Part shown: positions 1 to 6,216 of the stretch, piece by piece
Layout: the number at the start of each line of letters is the position of its first letter
How positions within the stretch are numbered: the stretch's first letter is position 1
Source: Oscillospiraceae bacterium
Lineage (GTDB): Bacteria > Bacillota > Clostridia > Oscillospirales > Ruminococcaceae
Length of the DNA stretch: 12,268 nucleotides
Assembly: GCA_017528675.1 (NCBI GenBank)
Contig: JAFXOO010000191.1
Span: 1-12,268 of the forward strand
Direction: 5' to 3'
The notes under the pieces: generated by a model
Database searches by the model: none
What the model was told of the DNA's origin: nothing
What the model saw: only the letters and a program-made list of their open reading frames with translations
Program-made: the position numbers and the translations under genes

Positions 1-1
1 C

Positions 2-274
2 GATGAGTATGCTCAGGAGTTCCCGAGTGCACTTGTAGAGTACATCTATAAGACACATGGCGATAAGTTCGCAAGAGTGCAGTACGAGGGATACGAAGTG
101 AAGACCGTTGAGGATCTTGCAGAGTATGTATTCGGCCCCGATGCTGAAGTTGAGGTCGAGGGTGTTGCAAATGCAGTCGGTTTTGAACTGAAGCTCGCTA
201 TCAATAACGAGAAGCAGATGCCGAAGGTTGAGATGCCGACTGAGGAACCGACAACCGAAGCAGCGGCGCAGTAA
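2..274 (+). CDS. C-terminal end of a probable type IV pilus PilN-like protein (5' partial)
   Basis: An open frame enters from the left edge and ends at TAA 272-274, giving the last 90 residues of a protein. The visible part could be a small alternating strand/helix domain: a strand around FARVQYEGY, a helix around VEDLAEYVFG, then a strand around VGFELKLAIN. An acidic Pro/Thr/Glu tail (MPTEEPTTEAAAQ) follows. This order resembles the end of the ferredoxin-like fold of PilN, which pairs with PilO in the inner-membrane alignment complex linking PilM to the rest of the pilus machine. The main support is position: the next gene is PilO-like, and pilN normally precedes pilO. No diagnostic motif is visible, so the name is an inference. 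A GTG at 77 is an internal codon, not a convincing start, because the frame is open upstream and no Shine-Dalgarno precedes it. Confidence 0.5.
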   Translation, partial: DEYAQEFPSALVEYIYKTHGDKFARVQYEGYEVKTVEDLAEYVFGPDAEVEVEGVANAVGFELKLAINNEKQMPKVEMPTEEPTTEAAAQ

Positions 275-280
275 AGGAGG
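274..280 (+). promoter_or_regulatory. Ribosome binding site of the PilO-like gene
   Basis: AAGGAGG lies across the stop codon of the upstream gene, so the two genes are probably translationally coupled. It is only 3 nt from ATG 284 but 9 nt from the in-frame ATG 290. The second ATG is therefore the better start. Confidence 0.7.
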
Positions 281-289
281 TCGATGACA

Positions 290-1195
290 ATGAATAATAT
301 GAACACCAGAGATAAGATGATCATTATCATCATCACAATTATCGCAATTTTAGTTGCAGGATTCTTCGCACTGATCCGCCCGAAGTATAAAGCTCTTGTT
401 GCCGATACTGCGACCTTCAACGAAACTCAGACAGAGTGGGATGGCATTGAGACAAAGCTCAACGCAATTCCAGGCCTGAAGGACAATATCACCAAGATCT
501 ATCAGGAGTCCAACGGCATTGCAAAGATCTTCGTAAACGAGGCCTTTGCAGATGCAAACAGTACCTATGACGACAGAAAGGTCAACGTAGCAGTTGACGA
601 GCACCTCCAGCCGGCAATTGATGACAGCAAGCTGAAGGTTGACAAGATGGAAATCAAGAACACCGAGGCACGGGAAGTACAGTATTATTACTATACACCG
701 AACGTAGTCACCTATTCGCTGCTCGAATCCGCTGACATCAACGGCAACTATGCAGAGGAAATCTCTGAGAAGATTCTGGCTCAGACCGTTCTGACAGAGA
801 AGGAGCTTGCTGAGGTTCAGGTCTGCAACGTTGAACTGGAACTGGTTGGCGAAAAGGATAACCTGCTTGACTTCCTCGACAAGGTCAAGGACGACAAGAA
901 TGCTGTTATCGTTGAGGAGTTCAATATTGATGACTACACCTTCCAGGGTGGCCTGGATGAAGAAGAAGAAGAGAGACCGCAGCCGACTCAGCCCCCGACA
1001 CCTGTTGAGCCGCAGCTCGATGATGAGGGCAATCCGATTGAGACACCTCAGGAAGAGCCTGTAGAGCAGCAGGAGGTTGAGGAGACACCTGCACCGCAGC
1101 AGGGCGAGCCGCTTGAGGTTGGTTTCTCTGAGATGAAAGTCACAGTATCGTTCTACAATGCAAAGCCGATCGATCAGCCTGATCTCGGTGATTAA
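290..1195 (+). CDS. pilO: PilO-like type IV pilus inner-membrane protein with an acidic Pro-rich insert
   Basis: The protein has 301 residues from ATG 290; a start at ATG 284 would add two. It has a short cytoplasmic N-terminus, one membrane helix (about residues 10-29, Ile-rich), a helical extracytoplasmic stretch (about 30-80), and then an alpha/beta region. This is the PilO layout. PilO pairs with PilN to couple the cytoplasmic motor to the growing pilus. The C-terminal half shows the expected strand VELELVG, helix NLLDFLDKVKDD, strand AVIVEEFNIDDY, and a last strand MKVTVSFYNAKP. Between the last two strands sits an insert of nearly 60 residues (about 220-277) made of Glu, Pro, Gln and Thr, unusual for PilO and probably disordered. 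Sequence identity to PilO is not obvious by eye; the call rests on topology and on the neighbours. The gene follows the PilN-like gene by 9-15 nt. Confidence 0.65.
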   Translation: MNNMNTRDKMIIIIITIIAILVAGFFALIRPKYKALVADTATFNETQTEWDGIETKLNAIPGLKDNITKIYQESNGIAKIFVNEAFADANSTYDDRKVNVAVDEHLQPAIDDSKLKVDKMEIKNTEAREVQYYYYTPNVVTYSLLESADINGNYAEEISEKILAQTVLTEKELAEVQVCNVELELVGEKDNLLDFLDKVKDDKNAVIVEEFNIDDYTFQGGLDEEEEERPQPTQPPTPVEPQLDDEGNPIETPQEEPVEQQEVEETPAPQQGEPLEVGFSEMKVTVSFYNAKPIDQPDLGD

Positions 1196-1205
1196 GACAC
1201 ACGCC

Positions 1206-1221
1206 TGAAGCGTTTGCTTCA
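1206..1221 (+). other. Small intergenic hairpin before the PilX-like gene
   Basis: TGAAGC (1206-1211) and GCTTCA (1216-1221) are perfectly complementary around a GTTT loop. The stem ends immediately before the Shine-Dalgarno AAGGAAAGG (1222-1230). There is no T-run, so it is not a terminator. It could affect translation or mRNA processing between the PilO-like and PilX-like genes, but this is only a possibility. Confidence 0.4.
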
Positions 1222-1238
1222 AAGGAAAGGTGGTTAGA

Positions 1239-3785
1239 ATGACTAAGGAGAAAGCGAGAAGACCGCACCAAAGGGTTAAAGGTACGGTACTGTTCACAGT
1301 TGTGTGCATCATGATGGTACTCATCGTCTTCCTGATGGGTACCCTGGCACTCGCTTCAACTGCGAACAAGCGTGCTAACTACAAGTACATGCGGGCACAG
1401 AATGAAACAATCGCAAGAACCGTCATTGATGCCGTAGTGACAGATATTCAGCACGATACAACTACAAATGGTATCAATAACGCTCTTGCAAACAATCCGA
1501 CGTTTGACATGCAGGTCGAGCTGGATGGCCGGAGCTACCCGGTTTCTGTATCCAGAGGCGGCAAGCAGAGCTGGTATGATCCGAATATAGGCTGGATTGA
1601 GGGCGATGTCATCAACCTCACCGCAACCGTTGCCAGTGTGGGCGGCAATGAGCCGGTCAACTACAACGCAAGCCTCGTTATGGCAATTCAGAACAATCCC
1701 GGTAACAACAACGTGAACCCGAATCCGGCCGGCGGTGCATTCGTATCGCTGGGTAACATCAGCCCGAAGATCGGTACCACCGGTCTGACGACTGGCGGCA
1801 CTGAGGTTAACCTGGGTGGTTCTCCCACAGACAAGGTTCAGCTCGGTCACTCCAACAGCACGACCATTGAGACTCCCGTGTACATCAACGGCTGGGGCGA
1901 TATGCTGACTGACGTCAAGCTTTATATCCCCTCCATGCAGTACACCGGCGACGACAAGAAGAGCGTATTCTTCGCAATCACCGGCGACCTGAAGTTGCAG
2001 AACAGCCCGCTTCGTACTGAGTTTGGCCCTAATATGAAATGGAGAACTGCAACCAACGATTCCACCGATGTGACAAATTATGCCAACATCCCCTGCATGT
2101 TTGTAGGCGGCACAGTTTACGCAAACACCAAGGAAATCGAGCTGGGTAATGCAGATAATGCAATGAATCTGTACTGCGGCAGCTTTGAAACCGGCAACGG
2201 CATGAAGGTTTACGGCGACGTATATTGCTTTGATGCCAACAAGACCTCTATATCCGGCGGTACCGCTACGCCCCAGGACAACAACCTCTATAAGTGGGCA
2301 AAGAAGCAGATCAAGATGGCTGACGGTACGACCGAAGCACACGAGTTCGGTAACATCTACAGCAAGGGCAATCTTAAGATCACCAAGAGCGGCAGCGATG
2401 TACTGAATATCGGCGGCGACCTCAGAGCTGAGGGCAACATCGAACTGAGCGGCGCAGATGTAAGAGGCGATGTCGTATGCGGCAAGACCCTTACCCTCGG
2501 CGGCGATCTGACAATCCATGGCAATATTTATGCTGATACCCTGATCCTGAAGAACGATCTGAATATCGGCACAGGCAAGGTATATTGCAACAATCTGGCA
2601 GGTGCAAACCTGACAGCTTCTGACGTTTACTACGACAGTGCAAGTCAGGTCAAAACCTGGTATGAAGTGCATGTAAATCGTCAGGGACGCATTGACCGTG
2701 ACATGGGCGGCTGGACTGCAAACAATGTTATGGAATATGACCTCGATGTAACAACCCATACCAAGATAGGCGCTAATGATTCGACCTCCACACAGCATGT
2801 ATATATTGCAGGCAATTATGGCGGCCATGACCCTGGCATTCCTCCCGAGTACAACACCTACACCAGCGAAGCAAATGCACAGGTAATCAACGGCGGTAAC
2901 ATCAACGGTAACAAGCATGAGCATGCAACAGGCTACATCAGCGCAACCAAGTATAAGAAGGGCTCTCACGATGTTCCGATCTACCCGAAGGGCTTCCTGA
3001 AGACCGACATCGAGTCCAACATCATCACGGTGCCGCAGGCATCGCAGTACTCCGATCCGACCAGCTTCCCGACCTCCCGTGCTGAACTCAATGCACTGGT
3101 TACGATCTTTGATTCCAACAACAATCTGACGATTGATCAGTTGAGTGCAGGCGATGCAGCCTCCGCTAACATCACGAATAGCTGCCTGCTGTCTGGTACA
3201 GCATCGCATGACATCCTGTTCAAGCCGAATGGAACCATCGCAGTTATCCTGAACAACGTCAACATGAACGGTAAGCGCTTCATCATTGATGATTCCAACG
3301 GTACTGTACTGTTCCTGGTGGAAGGAACCTTCTCTAACTCTGCAACCGGCGGTCTGTTCATGACCAAGCACTATTATGACATCATGGGTGACTATAGCAA
3401 CATGACCTTCACCATCAAGCGTAATGATCCTGCTGACTATCCGAATGTCTATGTATATGGTGCACCCGGCTCCACGATCAGCATGGATGCCAACACCGTC
3501 ATGACGGCTAACATTCGTGCGCCGAAGACCACCTATATCGGTGCGACCGGCCAATCGAGCAACATCACCTATATTGATGCGGATACAGCAACCCTCACCT
3601 ATATCGGCGTTATCGGCCAGTGTATCGCCGGTGATATCCAGGTAAACAACGGCTGGGGTCTGGCTTATGTTGAGCCGAGCAGCAACAGTAACCCGAATCA
3701 GAATCCGAATCAGGGTCAGAATCCGAACAATAATACTGTAACTTACTCCACCAACGGCGGTACAATCAACTACACAATTTATTAA
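1239..3785 (+). CDS. Large PilX/GspK-like minor-pilin candidate with beta-helical body
   Basis: ATG 1239 lies 8 nt after AAGGAAAGG, a better start than the in-frame GTG at 1230, and gives 848 residues. The N-terminus is basic (MTKEKARRPHQRVKG) and is followed by one hydrophobic helix (about 16-40). A KG pair precedes the helix as in prepilins, but position +5 is Thr, not Glu, as in the GspK/PilX tip-pilin group. Residues about 288-470 contain repeated short Gly/Asp strands (GGDLRAEGNIEL, RGDVVCGKTLTL, GGDLTIHGNIYA), a pattern typical of parallel beta-helices such as bactofilins. A second strand-rich region (about 660-810) resembles the C-terminal domains of clostridial PilX-like proteins. The tail (about 818-832) is Asn/Pro/Gln-rich. 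It lies in one run with pilO-like and prepilin genes. The likely role is a surface-exposed tip or adhesive component of the pilus. Fold and role are inferred. Confidence 0.65.
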   Translation: MTKEKARRPHQRVKGTVLFTVVCIMMVLIVFLMGTLALASTANKRANYKYMRAQNETIARTVIDAVVTDIQHDTTTNGINNALANNPTFDMQVELDGRSYPVSVSRGGKQSWYDPNIGWIEGDVINLTATVASVGGNEPVNYNASLVMAIQNNPGNNNVNPNPAGGAFVSLGNISPKIGTTGLTTGGTEVNLGGSPTDKVQLGHSNSTTIETPVYINGWGDMLTDVKLYIPSMQYTGDDKKSVFFAITGDLKLQNSPLRTEFGPNMKWRTATNDSTDVTNYANIPCMFVGGTVYANTKEIELGNADNAMNLYCGSFETGNGMKVYGDVYCFDANKTSISGGTATPQDNNLYKWAKKQIKMADGTTEAHEFGNIYSKGNLKITKSGSDVLNIGGDLRAEGNIELSGADVRGDVVCGKTLTLGGDLTIHGNIYADTLILKNDLNIGTGKVYCNNLAGANLTASDVYYDSASQVKTWYEVHVNRQGRIDRDMGGWTANNVMEYDLDVTTHTKIGANDSTSTQHVYIAGNYGGHDPGIPPEYNTYTSEANAQVINGGNINGNKHEHATGYISATKYKKGSHDVPIYPKGFLKTDIESNIITVPQASQYSDPTSFPTSRAELNALVTIFDSNNNLTIDQLSAGDAASANITNSCLLSGTASHDILFKPNGTIAVILNNVNMNGKRFIIDDSNGTVLFLVEGTFSNSATGGLFMTKHYYDIMGDYSNMTFTIKRNDPADYPNVYVYGAPGSTISMDANTVMTANIRAPKTTYIGATGQSSNITYIDADTATLTYIGVIGQCIAGDIQVNNGWGLAYVEPSSNSNPNQNPNQGQNPNNNTVTYSTNGGTINYTIY
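3690..3734 (+). repeat. Asn-Pro-Asn-Gln short repeat in the PilX-like gene
   Basis: Two near-identical 12-bp units (AACCCGAATCAG and AATCCGAATCAG) are followed by GGTCAG and a third partial unit, encoding NPNQ-NPNQ-GQ-NPNNN. The run is a low-complexity, probably flexible, linker before the final 16 residues. Short in-frame repeats like this can change copy number by slippage. Confidence 0.7.
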
Positions 3786-3803
3786 GGAGAGGAGTGTTAG
3801 ATC

Positions 3804-4184
3804 ATGAAAAAGCTGAAGAAAAAAAGCGTTAAGGGCATGACGCTGATCGAGGTCATCATTTCGATTCTCGTGCTTGGTATCATGGGTACCATGATGTGTG
3901 TCGTTGCTAATTCTGCTGCAAGAATGATGATCGACACGAATCATCTGAATAACAAGACCGAGGTGGAAGCTCCGGTTGCAATTGCACAGGATGCGAATAT
4001 GGTGACTGCTGCGCCGGTAGATGTTGGCAGTATCAAAATTTCCACAACAAACGGCGGTTTCACTACCCGGACAGTTCCTGCCACAAAGGTGGAACGGTAC
4101 AGCACCAAGGAGTTTGCTGATGCAGAGGGATTCCATGCTCAGTCCCACATGAACGGCAACATGGTGTTCTACACGATTCAGTAA
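3804..4184 (+). CDS. Type IV prepilin, short (minor pilin candidate)
   Basis: The protein has 126 residues. The N-terminus is a class III prepilin signal: a basic leader of 11 residues ending KG, then the mature start MTLIEVIISILVLGIMG. Gly at -1 and Glu at +5 are both present. Prepilin peptidase would cut after Gly 11 and methylate Met 12, leaving 115 residues. After the hydrophobic helix the globular part is short, about 75 residues, and contains no cysteine, so there is no disulphide-bound D-region. Its place between a GspK/PilX-like gene and a larger prepilin suggests a minor pilin that helps start the fibre. It might instead be a short major pilin. GGAGAGGAG (3786-3794) stands 9 nt before the ATG, directly after the upstream stop, indicating the same transcript. 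Confidence 0.85.
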   Translation: MKKLKKKSVKGMTLIEVIISILVLGIMGTMMCVVANSAARMMIDTNHLNNKTEVEAPVAIAQDANMVTAAPVDVGSIKISTTNGGFTTRTVPATKVERYSTKEFADAEGFHAQSHMNGNMVFYTIQ

Positions 4185-4196
4185 GGGGGGAGCTCA

Positions 4197-5177
4197 ATGG
4201 ATAAGAAGAAGCTGAAGGGCTTTACCCTGATTGAGCTGATTGTAGTCATGGCCATCTTCATGATTGTTCTGGTGGCGGCAATGTCGCTGCTGGAACCGGT
4301 GCAGAAGGTCGTGACACAGGCAGACACTCGTGAGAGAGGCGCTGCTCAGGTCAATTCGATCTCCAACTACCTGCAATCCGAGCTTGGTTCTGCGGAGTAC
4401 CTGATGGTGACGAACATCGTCTACAGAGATGGTGCGAACCATGTACAGGATTCTGCATGCAGAAACATGGTTGCGGATTATGTAAAGCGCTACTATGAGG
4501 GTGCTCTGAAGAAGGGCGCCACCACAGCAGCACCGACCTACGGTAAGGGTCAGGTACATGTCCTGACGATTGACAATACCAAGGGCGGAGAGATCACCAA
4601 GCGTGTTTATGAAGTGAGCTTTGCTCCGGATGCGCCGGTTGGCAACCTCGTTTACAACAACCCGAACGTCATCAACAAGGCTTATTACCAGGACGCAAGC
4701 TATGTCATTGAACTGGGCGGCTCCATGCTCGGCCAGGACATCGAAAACAGCACAAACATGAACGCCTTCCTGAACAGCATTACTGCATCGGATACGACGT
4801 TCGATATCACAGCTACAATCACCAAGGGTACTGTAAACCCCAAGACCTATGAGTTCACAACAACTGCGACAGTTCCGCTTGTGAATATCATGGAGCGCCC
4901 GGGTCCTGTCACCGGTAAGTACTATGTCATCAAGGAAAGCGGCGATGCGAGTGCTACACCGCCTACCTACCAGGCACAGATCGTGGATCTTGGCAAGGAT
5001 ACGGGTATCGTTGGCAAGGCAAGCGACAGCACGCACACACTGTCCAGAAATCTTGGCAGTACAGCCGTTATGTCGTCCATCTACTGCAAGCCGCAGAGCG
5101 GCCATGCAGTCAATGGTGCAAACAGCCAGTACACTTTCGTTTACTCCTATGGTAATGAAATGCTGACGAACTATTAA
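4197..5177 (+). CDS. Type IV prepilin, long (PilW/GspJ-like minor pilin candidate)
   Basis: The protein has 326 residues and begins with a very short basic leader, MDKKKLKG, followed by FTLIELIVVMAIFMIVLVAAM. Gly at -1, Phe at +1 and Glu at +5 match the prepilin consensus exactly, so PilD should cut after Gly 8. The mature protein of 318 residues is longer than a typical major pilin and is rich in Thr, Ser and Asn, with many short strand-like segments after the N-terminal helix. This size and its position after a small prepilin fit a PilW/GspJ-type minor pilin. No further domain was recognised. The start is set by GGGGGGAG (4185-4192), 4 nt before the ATG, and the gap to the upstream stop is only 12 nt. 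It is the last gene of the plus-strand run and is followed by a terminator. Confidence 0.8.
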   Translation: MDKKKLKGFTLIELIVVMAIFMIVLVAAMSLLEPVQKVVTQADTRERGAAQVNSISNYLQSELGSAEYLMVTNIVYRDGANHVQDSACRNMVADYVKRYYEGALKKGATTAAPTYGKGQVHVLTIDNTKGGEITKRVYEVSFAPDAPVGNLVYNNPNVINKAYYQDASYVIELGGSMLGQDIENSTNMNAFLNSITASDTTFDITATITKGTVNPKTYEFTTTATVPLVNIMERPGPVTGKYYVIKESGDASATPPTYQAQIVDLGKDTGIVGKASDSTHTLSRNLGSTAVMSSIYCKPQSGHAVNGANSQYTFVYSYGNEMLTNY

Positions 5178-5190
5178 GCCAATAAAAATA

Positions 5191-5230
5191 CGGCAGTCGG
5201 AAGATTGCTCCTCCGGCTGCCGTGGTTTTT
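5191..5230. terminator. Bidirectional rho-independent terminator between the prepilin genes and pilD
   Basis: Arms 5191-5203 and 5210-5222 pair over 13 positions with one G-T wobble and one mismatch, around a 6-nt loop. A TGG and then five T (5226-5230) follow on the plus strand. On the minus strand the same stem is followed by TATTTTTATT. It therefore fits as a terminator for both convergent transcripts. Confidence 0.85.
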
Positions 5231-5235
5231 ATGAA

Positions 5236-6123
5236 TCATACGGCCTCAGGCTTGTATGTAAGAAGTGTAATGTACCAATCCATCAATTGTTCTCCGCACA
5301 GTGCGCCGATGAACAGTCCGATGGCAAGTGCCGGGCCAAATGCAAATTTGGATTCGCCGCTCTTGTACTTGTTTACCAGTCCCCAGACGGCAGCGATCAG
5401 AAGCCCGAAGAACAGGGAAGCCAGTGCTGCTTTCCAGCCAAGGAGCAGGCCGCCTGCCGCCATGATAAGCGTATCACCAAGTTCAATACCACGGCGGATT
5501 TCATCCGAACCGGTTTTCCTGCGGATGATGGCGCCGGAGATTTCACCGATGATGAAGAACGGGACACTGACACAGACAGCACCGATCAGGTGACTCACAA
5601 GCCCCGGATCATCATAAATCAGAAACAGCGGGTACTTTGCAAGATTCGGATAGTCAGGAAACATTGGTACGACAATGACCGGAATGGCAACGACCACAAT
5701 CGCTGCAAGGAGCCGCAGATCCATTTCCAGCGTATCCCAGTCCATGAAAGCAAGGCAGATCAGGATGGAGAAGAACAGGCAGTACATGACCGACTTGAGA
5801 TTGAAGTCCATGATCGTGAATGTGAGGATGTAAATGACACCATTCAGCCCTTCCACGATGGGATAGCGGGGCGAGATCTTTTCACCGCAGTTTCTGCATT
5901 TTCCGTGCAGGATAAATACCCAGCTAAAGATTGGTATGATGTCAATGACACGGATCTTGGCACCGCAGGTGGTACAGTGGGATGCTCGCTTGATGAGCGA
6001 TTCATTCCTTGGCAGCCGGTAAATGACCACATTCAGAAAGCTGCCGATACAGATTCCATAGAAAAATACGATTGGGTAGAACATCATGTAGAAACCGATG
6101 TCCATGTATTCATTGTGTAGCAT
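5236..6123 (-). CDS. pilD: Prepilin peptidase / N-methyltransferase (PilD, family A24)
   Basis: This membrane enzyme cuts the basic leader from prepilins and methylates the new N-terminus. The 295 residues carry the family's features in order: the N-terminal motif GSFLNVVIYRLP (27-38); two cysteine pairs, C50/C53 and C76/C79, of the methyltransferase zinc site; and several membrane helices. The first aspartate region is MDWDTLEMD (127-135, catalytic candidate D128) and the second is ELGD (D217). Near the end, FAFGPALAIG (260-269) is the usual FGP segment. The aspartate motif is slightly unusual, with Met where Pro usually precedes the last Asp. The start is supported by AGGAGGG 8 nt upstream of the ATG. 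The gene is alone on its strand, convergent to the prepilin genes and divergent from pilB. All substrates needed for its function are encoded next to it. Confidence 0.95.
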   Translation of the reverse strand: MLHNEYMDIGFYMMFYPIVFFYGICIGSFLNVVIYRLPRNESLIKRASHCTTCGAKIRVIDIIPIFSWVFILHGKCRNCGEKISPRYPIVEGLNGVIYILTFTIMDFNLKSVMYCLFFSILICLAFMDWDTLEMDLRLLAAIVVVAIPVIVVPMFPDYPNLAKYPLFLIYDDPGLVSHLIGAVCVSVPFFIIGEISGAIIRRKTGSDEIRRGIELGDTLIMAAGGLLLGWKAALASLFFGLLIAAVWGLVNKYKSGESKFAFGPALAIGLFIGALCGEQLMDWYITLLTYKPEAV

Positions 6124-6155
6124 AGTGTTTGCCCTCCTAAAATCGTGATATATAT

Positions 6156-6184
6156 ATTATAGCATAACTAAGGTCAATTTACAA
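6156..6184 (-). promoter_or_regulatory. Sigma-A promoter of pilD (extended -10)
   Basis: Read on the minus strand, TTGTAA (6184-6179) is separated by 17 nt from TATAAT (6161-6156). TGC directly before the -10 makes an extended -10. Transcription would start near 6149, leaving a short leader with the AGGAGGG site before ATG 6123. No equally good promoter was found on the plus strand for pilB in the same 93-bp gap. Confidence 0.65.
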
Positions 6185-6216
6185 GTAGAAATCTATAAAA
6201 GTATGGAGGTTATCGT

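Noticed and set aside
1356..4148. Open frame of 930 codons on the minus strand
   Set aside because: It is antisense to the PilX-like and prepilin genes, has no ribosome binding site, and has an implausible composition with many Cys, Ile and His. The plus-strand genes have good starts, signals and recognisable motifs.
5287..6120. Open frame of 277 codons on the plus strand
   Set aside because: Shadow of the minus-strand prepilin peptidase. The translation is highly charged with no known pattern and no suitable start site.
6178..6199. TTTACA and TATAAA as a pilB promoter
   Set aside because: The spacer is only 10 nt and the start would fall within the ribosome binding site.
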